Origin: Pleurobrachia bachei
Taxonomy: Eukaryota > Ctenophora > Tentaculata > Cydippida > Pleurobrachiidae
NCBI GenBank assembly: GCA_000695325.1
Contig: AVPN01002080.1
Location: 1 to 21,954 of the forward strand
DNA: 21,954 bases
Reading direction: 5' to 3'
In this document: positions 1-10,022 of the stretch, one piece after another
How the letters are laid out: the number at the start of each line of letters is the position of its first letter
Numbering within the stretch: position 1 is the first letter of the stretch
Program-made: the position numbers and the translations under genes
The notes under the pieces: generated by a model
Database searches by the model: none
Told to the model about the DNA's origin: nothing
The model's input: only the letters and a program-made list of their open reading frames with translations

Positions 1-157
1 CTGGCAGACCCCCTTATACAGGGTAGGTCTAATCAACCAAATCAAGTTCTACAGTTTTCGGGCAGTTTTCCAGCTCCGTGCGTTACTTGTTGTAATACTG
101 CGTCTAATCACCACTATTCACCTCCCCCGAGTGGCTAACGGCGAGACAGCAACAGAC

Positions 158-382
158 ATGGATGACGAAGATGCAACGAGACGCCCTGAGGGTAAGACTA
201 CACCGAGAGAGAAGACCGTGAATGAGGACCCAGCCGAAAGGACCCTTCTAAGTCGATCAACCTGTGAGGTTTGGGTCAGTGTTTCGATAGGACTTTGTAT
301 TGGTACTATTGTTGGTGTTGTTGGAACTTTTCTGGGACTCTATCTCTCGGGGGGAATTTTTCCAAAATTTTTGCAAAAGTTT
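158..382 (+). CDS. Unidentified open frame with one predicted membrane span
   Basis: The first ATG in this open frame is at 158; the frame is open from 131 without an ATG. The N-terminal ~45 residues are acidic and charged (begins MDDEDATRRPEGK) and precede one hydrophobic segment of about 27 residues (roughly 270-350, rich in V, G, I and L). This would suit a single-pass membrane protein with a cytosolic N-terminus. The frame then runs without a stop into a tRNA-derived repeat and the LINE leader, so its natural end is not visible. A donor-like site (GAGG followed by GTAAGA) lies near 189-197, so the coding exon could also stop there. I do not recognise the family. It may be the first exon of a disrupted host gene, or chance. 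Confidence 0.3.
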
Positions 383-461
383 CCAAAGCCGGGATTCGAA
401 CTCCCCTCCCTCGGCCCCGTGTGTGTTGGGACGGTGGCCCTACCAACTGAGCCACTGAGGC
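383..461 (-). repeat. tRNA-derived (SINE-like) sequence 1
   Basis: Read on the minus strand, the A box TGGCTCAGTTGG (454-443) matches the tRNA consensus fully. The B box GTTCGAATC lies near 403-395. Spacing is tRNA-like, but acceptor and T stems are only partly paired, so this is a tRNA-derived repeat head rather than a working tRNA. An A-rich stretch follows downstream on the minus strand (383-355). It lies inside the long plus-strand open frame. It is absent from the second LINE leader copy, so it is not part of the LINE. Confidence 0.7.
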
Positions 462-546
462 ACTGTGATATTCAAGATTCGGCAGTAGTTATAGGACTAC
501 ATGATACTGATAGGGAAGCAAAATTGGGAATCAATCCCCTTTCCCG

Positions 547-617
547 GGCTACGCACGGAATCGATCCACCTACCTCGAGCGTGGTTGGCCAGCTTTATCC
601 GAGTGGGCCACGGAGCC
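547..617 (-). repeat. tRNA-derived (SINE-like) sequence 2
   Basis: This is a second minus-strand tRNA-like module. The acceptor stem GGCTCCG/CGTAGCC pairs at 6 of 7 positions, the A box TGGCCCACTCGG (610-599) has one mismatch to consensus, and the B box GATCGATTC (566-558) matches. T-stem pairing is 4 of 5. The anticodon arm does not fold cleanly, so no amino acid is assigned. A further B-box-like GATTGATTC lies near 530-540, suggesting a third remnant. It could be a decayed tRNA gene or a SINE head. Confidence 0.6.
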
Positions 618-672
618 GTTGTGAGAAAGAGTATCAAGAAGGACTTATACTGTTATATGTTACACACAACTC

Positions 673-839
673 ACATAGCAAAGTGATATTATCATTACCT
701 TTTTGTTTAGAACTAGATCAGCCGGAAATTTTTGTGCGACCTCAGCGCGCCCTCGGCCCGAGTGACGTCATCCCGCGAGTGACGTCATCTCACTTCACAC
801 TCTTTTCTATTGTTATTCTCTTCTACCTAACACTCCACT
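673..839 (+). promoter_or_regulatory. LINE 5' leader, probable internal promoter (copy 1)
   Basis: About 167 bp starting acatagcaaagtg are repeated at 3043-3210 with one or two differences, each time upstream of ORF1 sequence. The leader holds two perfect palindromic TGACGTCA motifs at 763-770 and 780-787, 17 bp apart, and a CCGGAAAT (ETS-type) motif at 722-729. Such CREB/ATF and ETS sites are typical animal core-promoter elements. Non-LTR retrotransposons need an internal promoter, so this is the likely transcription control region. The promoter role is inferred. Confidence 0.55.
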
Positions 840-1030
840 GGACACACACTCTACCCACAACCAACTCTCAACTAACTACTTTTTACTTTAACCTAATGTT
901 GCTATCCACAAACACATTTTTGTTTTTTACCTCGGGTCAGTCCTTGTTTCCGTTGTTTTGTCTAGTATTTCTGTCAGTGCCAAAGAAGTGCAACCTTGAC
1001 CGGGGAGAGGGTCCAATACATGACCCCAAG

Positions 1031-3042
1031 ATGCCACAGATGTATGGGTACCAACCCCAGGACCATGATCAAGACCCACCTATTCTGGAAAAACTACAAT
1101 CCAGACACTTTGGTATCAGAAGCTGCATTCGCCAAGTGTACATGGTGAGCACTGAACAAGGTACCAGTTCCGTAGAAGGAGGTGTTGATGTAGTCATTAC
1201 ACCGCCCCTCACTTCTCCTCCTTCTCCATCCCCGTCTCTTGACTCGCCAGCACCGGATAAATTAGATGCTAACAGTGTTTTTGACCCATCTAAATCCCAA
1301 AGTAGCACCCCCAACAAATCTCCAGGCCCGACGATAACGGCAGATGACTTGATATCCCCTGAGAAACAAAACTCTAGCCTTATGGTGCCAGTCAAGACAC
1401 CAAAAGTTGACCACCATACATCCCCGGGAGATAAGGATTTAATCTCTAGATTGAGGTCGAGCTCCAGAGCACGAACTCTATCAGCATCATCAGTATCACC
1501 CATGAGAGAGAAAAAGAAGCGGGATCAAAAGGCTAAAACAATATCTGAGCCCGGCTGGTACGATATAGACTCAAAGAAGTCTACCAGAATCGGTCTCCAC
1601 CGCGATCACTTTCCTGTTTACACATTCATTTTAGAATGCAGTAACTTGGGTTTCCTGGACACAGAGGGAGCGACCAACCCAATAGATCTGCTTGGCCAGG
1701 ACGTCCCTTCAAGTCTCCAGATCATCGCCAAGAACACTACAGGAGCTCTTGGGGAAGTATTTGACATCTCGGTTGACTTCTCAGTTGCCCAGTTCTGTGC
1801 CATCCAGCCTGGCTCGAAGCCTAGATATGAAAATATCAACACAAAGGGAATGGGAGACGACCCCACGATTGCAGTACTATGTCTTGGAACTGATGAGAGG
1901 TGCTTCCTGCTGAGGAAGAAGAGAACTATTAGGAGATGCTCCCTCAGAGCAGGTGACATGCTTCTTGTTAGCGGGAATACCCATGACGTGGAGTGGTCTG
2001 TCGAGAAAGCAGGCATAACAGACAGTGACAACACTCCTACATGTTGCTTCCTCTTCCTTGGTGGATCTCACTCCCCTTGCCCTAATATGATCTCAGGTAG
2101 TGAGAGTGAAAGCGCCCAGTATAATGATTACCCGGAATCAGACACTCCCCTTAGCGACTATGTAGCATCTATAAACGGTGATTTCGATGCGATTGAGACA
2201 CCCTCTCTGGTGACGGATTCTGTGGCCCTGCTATCAAGAGAAAGCGAGGCAGCACCTCCCCCTGTCACCGTAGCCCCACCACTATCGCTGCATGACCTCA
2301 ATACCCCGAACCCACCCATAAACCCCAACTCACCCTCAGACCCTCCCCTCACACCTCTTGAGACGACTATCATACAGAAGACCGAGGGTGGCATAATAGA
2401 CATGAGGAAAGAAATCGACTTTCTGAAGACGGAGCTCAGGGAAGTTAAAGCCCTGGTTTTGGACCTCACCAAAAAACCCAGTATGGAAAAAGCGATATCA
2501 GATCTTTCAAAACAATTGCATCAAATGACCACCAGATTTGACTCTGACAGTTTAGGAGACAAGCTTGAGCAAATGTGTCTTTCAGTGGAGAAGAAAGTGA
2601 TATCCATGACTGAGCAAGCGGATGAGGCTCAAAAGTACCTTGAGGAAACCAGAAATGACCTATGCAAGTACTATAATAGTGCTTTCTTTCAAGAGGACAG
2701 CAGACTGATTAAGGAACTACATGAAAAGGTCTCAAAGATGGAGTCGGTGCCACCTCCTGCACCACCTGTTCAAGCGCCATCTTGGCCTAACAGAGGAACC
2801 AACGAGCCAAGACGAAACACAGCACCCAGAAGAACCAAAGCTACCATCAAAGGGAAACTCCCAACCGTCTCAGAAAAACCCACCAAACTAAAAACAGTGT
2901 TAGTGACGGACAGCATAATGAGACATATATCCAATGAGGACGCCCTGGGGACGGGACACTCACTGACAGTCATAAACAGGAGGTCATGGACAACTTTGAA
3001 TCGCAAGTCTCAGGAGACACTAGACGAGCTGATAGCTCACCA
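1031..3042 (+). CDS. LINE ORF1 protein, copy 1 (3'-truncated): N-terminal domain, coiled coil, start of SGNH domain
   Basis: The start is taken as ATG 1031 (MPQMYGY), the first Met after the leader; the same frame is open further upstream through unrelated repeat sequence. From the N-terminus there is a Pro/Ser-rich linker (residues ~55-130), a basic patch KKKRDQK (~160), and a globular domain (~175-345). That domain carries LCLGTDERCFLLRKK and LRAGDMLLVSGNTHDVEWS, an order resembling the AlkB/2OG-dioxygenase fold without its HxD motif. A second Pro-rich segment and a long heptad-rich coiled coil (~457-570) follow, then the start of an SGNH/GDSL-like domain (VLVTDSIMRHI, ~623). ORF1 proteins with a C-terminal esterase domain are known in CR1-group LINEs; they are thought to bind RNA and form multimers. 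Copy 1 is cut at 3042, within GATAGCTCACCAAC, where a second leader begins. The frame runs on to a stop at 3262 through unrelated sequence. Confidence 0.75.
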
Positions 3043-3210
3043 ACATAGCAAAGTGATATTATCATTACCTTTTTGTGTAGAACTAGATCAGCCGGAAATT
3101 TTTGTGCGACCTCAGCGCGCCCTCGGCCCGAGTGACGTCATCCCGCGAGTGACGTCATCTCACTTCACACTCTTTTCTATTGTTATTCTCTTCTACCTAA
3201 CACTCCACTG
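3043..3210 (+). promoter_or_regulatory. LINE 5' leader, copy 2
   Basis: This is a near-identical repeat of 673-839, including both TGACGTCA motifs (3133-3140 and 3150-3157). It abuts truncated ORF1 copy 1 directly and marks the 5' border of the second LINE unit. It joins sequence equivalent to 1192, so the 352 bp equivalent to 840-1191 (rest of leader plus ORF1 start) are missing. The bases TG occur at both deletion edges, consistent with a short-homology deletion. Confidence 0.6.
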
Positions 3211-5407
3211 TAGTCATTACACCGCCCCTCACTTCTCCTCCTTCTCCATCCCCGTCTCTTGACTCGCCAGCACCGGATAAATTAGATGCTAACAGTGTTT
3301 TTGACCCATCTAAATCCCAAAGTAGCACCCCCAACAAATCTCCAGGCCCGACGATAACGGCAGATGACTTGATATCCCCTGAGAAACAAAACTCTAGCCT
3401 TATGGTGCCAGTCAAGACACCAAAAGTTGACCACCATACATCCCCGGGAGATAAGGATTTAATCTCTAGATTGAGGTCGAGCTCCAGAGCACGAACTCTA
3501 TCAGCATCATCAGTATCACCCATGAGAGAGAAAAAGAAGCGGGATCAAAAGGCTAAAACAATATCTGAGCCCGGCTGGTACGATATAGACTCAAAGAAGT
3601 CTACCAGAATCGGTCTCCACCGCGATCACTTTCCTGTTTACACATTCATTTTAGAATGCAGTAACTTGGGTTTCCTGGACACAGAGGGAGCGACCAACCC
3701 AATAGATCTGCTTGGCCAGGACGTCCCTTCAAGTCTCCAGATCATCGCCAAGAACACTACAGGAGCTCTTGGGGAAGTATTTGACATCTCGGTTGACTTC
3801 TCAGTTGCCCAGTTCTGTGCCATCCAGCCTGGCTCGAAGCCTAGATATGAAAATATCAACACAAAGGGAATGGGAGACGACCCCACGATTGCAGTACTAT
3901 GTCTTGGAACTGATGAGAGGTGCTTCCTGCTGAGGAAGAAGAGAACTATTAGGAGATGCTCCCTCAGAGCAGGTGACATGCTTCTTGTTAGCGGGAATAC
4001 CCATGACGTGGAGTGGTCTGTCGAGAAAGCAGGCATAACAGACAGTGACAACACTCCTACATGTTGCTTCCTCTTCCTTGGTGGATCTCACTCCCCTTGC
4101 CCTAATATGATCTCAGGTAGTGAGAGTGAAAGCGCCCAGTATAATGATTACCCGGAATCAGACACTCCCCTTAGCGACTATGTAGCATCTATAAACGGTG
4201 ATTTCGATGCGATTGAGACACCCTCTCTGGTGACGGATTCTGTGGCCCTGCTATCAAGAGAAAGCGAGGCAGCACCTCCCCCTGTCACCGTAGCCCCACC
4301 ACTATCGCTGCATGACCTCAATACCCCGAACCCACCCATAAACCCCAACTCACCCTCAGACCCTCCCCTCACACCTCTTGAGACGACTATCATACAGAAG
4401 ACCGAGGGTGGCATAATAGACATGAGGAAAGAAATCGACTTTCTGAAGACGGAGCTCAGGGAAGTAAAGCCCTGGTTTTGGACCTCACCAAAAAACCCAG
4501 TATGGAAAAAGCGATATCAGATCTTTCAAAACAATTGCATCAAATGACCACCAGATTTGACTCTGACAGTTTAGGAGACAAGCTTGAGCAAATGTGTCTT
4601 TCAGTGGAGAAGAAAGTGATATCCATGACTGAGCAAGCGGATGAGGCTCAAAAGTACCTTGAGGAAACCAGAAATGACCTATGCAAGTACTATAATAGTG
4701 CTTTCTTTCAAGAGGACAGCAGACTGATTAAGGAACTACATGAAAAGGTCTCAAAGATGGAGTCGGTGCCACCTCCTGCACCACCTGTTCAAGCGCCATC
4801 TTGGCCTAACAGAGGAACCAACGAGCCAAGACGAAACACAGCACCCAGAAGAACCAAAGCTACCATAAAAGGAAAACTCCCAACCGTCTCAGAAAGACCC
4901 ACCAAACTTAAAACAGTGTTAGTGACGGACAGCATAATGAGACATATATCCAATGAGGACGCCCTGGGGATGGGACACTCACTGACAGTCATAAACAGGA
5001 GGTCATGGACAACTTTGAATCGCAAGTCTCAGGAGACACTAGACGAGCTGATAGCTCACCAACCACACTTCATCTATATCCATCTTGGTGTTAATGATCA
5101 TTTGAAACAGGTCCTACTCCTTAAACGTGGTCCACTACATACCCACTTTCGACAGGAGTTCCTGCAAAAACTCGAACAAGAGCTTCCCAACGCAAGCATA
5201 ACGGTTTCCCTGCCATTACTTACCAACCACAGCTCCTCGAATGCGAGACTCATTCAATTCCGAGTTAAGATGAGGAGTTTTTGTCAGGATAACGACCTCT
5301 GCTACGAAAATCACAAAAACTTCAGGGCACATCTTTTAGCCAATGACGGACTACACCCCAACGACAGCGGCAAGGAGTATGAGGTCTTGTTGAACGCCAA
5401 GTTCTAG
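3211..5407 (+). pseudogene. LINE ORF1, copy 2: start codon deleted, one frameshift, complete SGNH C-terminus
   Basis: 3211-5062 repeats 1192-3042 at very high identity, then continues to the true ORF1 stop at 5405-5407. The ORF1 start (equivalent of 1031) is absent. A single T is missing near 4465 (GAAGTAAAG against GAAGTTAAAG in copy 1), so the frame opened at 3369 ends at 4547 and the rest is read from the frame covering 4478-5407. The C-terminal domain shows SGNH-hydrolase blocks: TDS with Ser at 4931, HLGVND with Asn at 5093, and DGLHPN with His at 5354. This is the architecture of ORF1 proteins with an esterase domain in CR1-group LINEs. Catalysis is not shown. Copy 2 differs from copy 1 by a few substitutions (for example KP to RP near 4897). 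Confidence 0.75.
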
Positions 5408-5536
5408 GTGGAAGATTGGTTTGTAGATAAACCCACCACACCTGTCCATTCGGAAACACCTACAACGACGGACACGCCTACCTCGGCGGACTGCTAATTC
5501 CCCCACCTCGCCCTGTGATATTGTTTATATTTGATT
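5408..5536 (+). other. ORF1-ORF2 linker of the LINE (copy a)
   Basis: This is the short intergenic linker between the ORF1 stop (5407) and the ORF2 ATG (5537). It is repeated at 7004-7123 before ORF2b, with small indels: 7 bp AGTACAA, and TAGAGC against nothing. No promoter or splice signal is evident. ORF2 translation may depend on reinitiation, but nothing in the sequence proves it. Confidence 0.6.
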
Positions 5537-6953
5537 ATGAAGTCGGGTCGATATGTAAGTAACTCACTGAGAATCCTATCCTGGAATATAGCTTCGATAA
5601 CCTCTAACGGCACCACCAAGCTTGCCGATAGAGACACTGAAAGGCTTCTTAACTCACATGACATAGTATGCCTCCAGGAGGTTTGGAAGCAGGTACCTGT
5701 TACTCACTTTAGAGGCTACTTCAGTCTCAGGCACACCTCTAACTCTGGAGGTGTCGCCATACTTATTAAGAACAACTTATCACCAGGTCTTTCAATCATC
5801 AAAACCAGCAACCCGGACATCCTAGCTGCCAAGCTCGATCATACTTTCTTCAATGTAAAACGGGATATCTACATCATCAACGTCTATGCTCGTCCGGAGA
5901 ACTCATCTGGAGACTCAATCAGCACAGGTATCAACACCATTCAGGACTGCTACGACACTATCTGCAATCTTCCGGAGAATGGAGAAATCCTTCTTTGCGG
6001 GGATTTCAACGCCAGAATTGGAACTACACACGGCCAAGTGATGGAGTTTGAAAACACCCATGTGCCTGTTTCACCCCAGTACGAAGCAGACATTATCTTA
6101 CCAAGGACCTCACAGGACATAGATACCAATAAACAAGGTAAGCACTTCACGGACCTAATCACCGACAACCAACTGGTCATCCTGAACGGCCGGACCTTAG
6201 GTGACCTGACTGGAGCTTATACGAGCATTCAGAGACAGGGCTGCTCAGTGGTGGACTACATGGCGACGTCACGTAGCCTTTACCAATCTGTGGAGCACAT
6301 GACAGTTGGCAGCCTCCTCCCCACTTCAGATCACCGACCTCTTTCTACCCTCTTAAAATGCTCGTATGAAGCCAACACTATTGGAAACATGGAACGCTCC
6401 TACAATAAGGCCCCTAGTAGATTCATTATCACTACCACGGGTAAATCCTTTTTCCGGAGTCTCTTGGAAGATTCCAATCCTGTCCTCAAGGATATCACCA
6501 GCAAGCTAGCAAACCCCACAGACCCGGTTCCAGCATACACGGAAATGGTAAACCACCTCCGTAGACTCTGTAACATTGCATTCAAGGTATCTAACCCGGG
6601 AGCTAGCAAAGCACATACCTCCCAGCCGTGGCACAACCGGAACGTTAAGGAAGCAAGGAAACTCCTGGGAAAAGCAACCTCTCTAACGGACTTATTCCCA
6701 GAACAAACCAAGATTAAGGAACTCTACTACCGCATCAAAGGCAGATACAAGAAACTCATCAGAAATTCCAAAGCACGACACAAATCGAAACTCAACAAGG
6801 ACATAGAAGAGGGGAAAATTCTCAACTGGCAAGCGTTCCAGAAGGTTAAGAAACTTAAAACCCATAGTGAGCAGTTCAACACAGTGGACATGGAAAACTT
6901 TGAATCTGTCTTCAAAAAACTCTACTCCAATACCCATAAAACTTTAACAGTTG
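5537..6953 (+). pseudogene. LINE ORF2a: APE-type endonuclease, truncated before the reverse transcriptase
   Basis: The start is ATG 5537 (MKSGRYVSNS), conserved in ORF2b. The N-terminal ~280 residues are an endonuclease/exonuclease/phosphatase domain of the APE type, which nicks target DNA for target-primed reverse transcription. The motif order is LSWNI, LQEVWK, GGVAILI, INVYARP, CGDFNARIG (Asp codon at 6002), SVVDYMATS and SDHRPL. A basic linker (RYKKLIRNSKARHKSKLNK) follows. Homology to ORF2b ends at 6953 (ACTTTAACAGTTG), just before the reverse transcriptase. The frame then runs through a 50-nt block that is the base complement of the ORF1 end, and through the linker, to a stop at 7096. 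It cannot retrotranspose alone. Confidence 0.85.
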
Positions 6954-7003
6954 TACTCCAGAACAACTTGCGGTTCAAGATCCACCTTCTAACCAAACAT
7001 CTA
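6954..7003. other. 50-nt in-place complement of 5379-5428
   Basis: Every base from 6954 to 7003 is the Watson-Crick complement of the base 1575 positions earlier (5379-5428), read in the SAME direction: 50 of 50. It is not a reverse complement. From 7004 on, ordinary direct identity to 5430 onward resumes at the same offset. The block replaces the ORF1 3' end and first linker bases in the duplicated unit. Confidence 0.9.
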
Positions 7004-7123
7004 CAACCCACCACACCTGTCCATTCGGAAACACCTACAAAGTACAACGACGGACACGCCTACCTCGGCGGACTGCTAATTCCCCCACCTCGCTAGAGCC
7101 CTGTGTATTGTTTATATTTGGTT

Positions 7124-10022
7124 ATGAAGTCGGGTCGATATGTAAGTAACTCACTGAGAATCCTATCCTGGAATATAGCTTCGATAACCTCTAACGGCAC
7201 CACCAAGCTTGCCGATAGAGACACTGAAAGGCTTCTTAACTCACATGACATAGTATGCCTCCAGGAGGTTTGGAAGCAGGTACCTGTTACTCACTTTAGA
7301 GGCTACTTCAGTCTCAGGCACACCTCTAACTCTGGAGGTGTCGCCATACTTATTAAGAACAACTTATCACCAGGTCTTTCAATCATCAAAACCAGCAACC
7401 CGGACATCCTAGCTGCCAAGCTCGATCATACTTTCTTCAATGTAAAACGGGATATCTACATCATCAACGTCTATGCTCGTCCGGAGAACTCATCTGGAGA
7501 CTCAATCAGCACAGGTATCAACACCATTCAGGACTGCTACGACACTATCTGCAATCTTCCGGAGAATGGAGAAATCCTTCTTTGCGGGGAGTTCAACGCC
7601 AGAATTGGAACTACACACGGCCAAGTGATGGAGTTTGAAAACACCCATGTGCCTGTTTCACCCCAGTACGAAGCAGACATTATCTTACCCAGGACCTCAC
7701 AGGACATAGATACCAATAAACAAGGTAAGCACTTCACGGACCTAATCACCGACAACCAACTGGTCATCCTGAACGGCCGGACCTTAGGTGACCTGACTGG
7801 AGCTTATACGAGCATTCAGAGACAGGGCTGCTCAGTGGTGGACTACATGGCGACGTCACGTAGCCTTTACCAATCTGTGGAGCACATGACAGTTGGCAGC
7901 CTCCTCCCCACTTCAGATCACCGACCTCTTGCGACCCTCTTAAAATGCTCGTATGAAGCCAACACTATTGGAAACATGGAACGCTCCTACAATAAGGCCC
8001 CTAGTAGATTCATTATCACTACCACGGGTAAATCCTTTTTCCGGAGTCTCCTGGAAGATTCCGATCCTGTCCTCAAGGATATCACCAACAAGCTAGCAAA
8101 CCCCACAGACCCGGTTCCAGCATACACGGAAATGGTAAACCACCTCCGTAGACTCTGTAACATTGCATTCAAGGTATCTAACCCGGGAGCTAGCAAAGCA
8201 CATACCTCCCAGCCGTGGCACAACCGGAACGTTAAGGAAGCAAGGAAACTCCTGGGAAAAGCAACCTCTCTAACGGACTTATTCCCAGAACAAACCAAGA
8301 TTAAGGAACTCTACTACCGCATCAAAGGCAGATACAAGAAACTCATCAGAAATTCCAAAGCACGACACAAATCGAAACTCAACAAGGACATAGAAGAGGG
8401 GAAAATTCTCAACTGGCAAGCGTTCCAGAAGGTTAAGAAACTTAAAACCCATAGTGAGCAGTTCAACACAGTGGACATGGAAAACTTTGAATCTGTCTTC
8501 AAAAAACTCTACTCCAATACCCATAAAACTTTAACAGTTGAGGAGAAAAACATCATGCTCCAAGAAGCCGACGAAATCAACCACCATAACACCAGTAACC
8601 AAGATGAAGCTGCACTTGCTCTCAACACCGATATCTCCAACCAAGAAAGATCAGGCTGCATTCGTAACCTCAAGTGCGGCAAAGCTGCTGGAGACGACAT
8701 GCTCTCCAACGACATTCTGAAGACCCTTGATGACAGACACGTTGACATACTCACCGCAATCCTCAATAAAGGCTTCAAGACGGGAATTTACCCTTGGACA
8801 AACAGCATCATCACTCCCCTTCACAAAAAAGGAGCACGGGGTGACCCCGATAACTATAGAGCGGTGTCGGTAGGTAGTGCTATAGGGAAGATCTTCAGCA
8901 CAGTCATGTTGGACAGGCTAGTCCAGTTCAGAGAGTCTAAGTGCCCCGATCCAATTAACCAACTAGGATTTAGAAAGGGAGCACAAACCTCTGACCATGT
9001 TTTGTCGCTGATGACCCTGGCACAAAAATATCGCAAGACCAAGACCCCTCTATATGCCACATTCGTTGACTACAAGAAGGCTTTTGACAGTGTTCCTAGG
9101 CAGGCGCTGTTCCTTAAACTGTCTAAACTCGGTATTTGTGGTAACTTCTATAATGTCTTGCGGAATATGTACTCAAACTCCACAGCTCAAATAAAACTTT
9201 CCGGGCATCTCAGTCAACCGTTTAGAATTCTTAAAGGGACTGAGCAGGGCCATCCGCTCAGCCCCGAACTTTTTAAACTTTTCCTTTTGGAACTCTCGGA
9301 CACCTTGGACACCAAAGACCACAAAAACCCACCCTATCTAGGAAATACTCCAGTAACGCACCTTCTATGGGCGGATGATTTGATCTTACTCTCTCTTAAC
9401 ATTCAGGATGCCCAAAACCAAGTCAATATACTCCACAACTACTGTCATACCTGGGGATTGGAAGTCAATAGCTCCAAACCCAAACTTATGATCTTCAATA
9501 ACCGTCATCCCCAACACTTCTCTCTAAATCTCGGCCAAGAAGTTATCCAGCAAGTCGATAACTACTGCTACCTCGGACTCAATATCTCTTCCACGGGAGA
9601 CTTCAGCAAAGCCGCCTCAAACGACCTCACTATTAAGGCAACCCGAGCTATGTACGGCCTTCGTGGTACCATTATGAAGGAACAGCTCTCCTTTAATTCT
9701 ACACTGAGCCTATTTAACTCCCTCGTAAAACCGATTGCTCTATACGGAGCGCCAATCTGGTCACCCCAACTACCAGAGGCCAAGACTACTACCAAGAACA
9801 TTGGCTTTAATGACCCAACTCTGATCAGGAAACTCTCAAGCAGCAAACTTAACAGACTACATCTTTCGTATCTCAAATGGGCTATGGGAGTCAGCAGAAA
9901 GACTACAAACGCCACAGTTTATGGAGACACCGGCACACGACCCCTATCTCTTGAAGCTCTGGAAATCACCATCAAATACCTCCAACGGATAGCAAAGCTA
10001 CCGTCAAGTGGAACTACCCTCG
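7124..10022 (+). CDS. LINE ORF2b: endonuclease plus reverse transcriptase, 3' end lost
   Basis: The start is ATG 7124 (MKSGRYVSNS), as in ORF2a. Residues ~1-280 are an APE-type endonuclease. Its catalytic-motif aspartate is changed: GEFN (Glu codon 7589-7591) instead of GDFN in ORF2a. Residues ~560-830 are a non-LTR reverse transcriptase, with TPLHKKG, NYRAVSVGSAIGKIF, motif A FVDYKKAFDSV (9062-9094), motif B EQGHPLSPELF (9242-9274) and catalytic motif C WADDLILL (9368-9391). The thumb/connector region follows (YLGLNISSTGDFS, ALYGAPIWSP). At 10022 (ACCCTCG) homology to other copies stops and a foldback repeat begins. The frame ends at 10081, so the C-terminal ~200 residues, including the zinc knuckle seen at 18271-18327, are missing. 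It is probably non-autonomous. Clade: CR1/L2/Rex1-like group; the exact placement is uncertain. Confidence 0.85.

Noticed and set aside
383-617. Functional tRNA genes
   Set aside because: A and B boxes are good but stems and anticodon arms do not fold cleanly. tRNA-derived repeats fit better.
840-1191. Possible intron in the LINE leader, because copy 2 lacks exactly this segment
   Set aside because: The ends are not GT..AG in any register allowed by the TG overlap, and the segment contains the ORF1 start. A deletion is simpler.
1069-1503. Minus-strand open frame (144 codons), repeated at 3197-3523
   Set aside because: It is a shadow of ORF1 on the opposite strand. It is duplicated only because ORF1 is, and has no domain-like pattern.
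9568-9915. Minus-strand 115-codon frame that also appears on the plus strand at 12492-12839 and 16181-16498
   Set aside because: It is the antisense shadow of the ORF2 connector region, following the orientation of each ORF2 copy.
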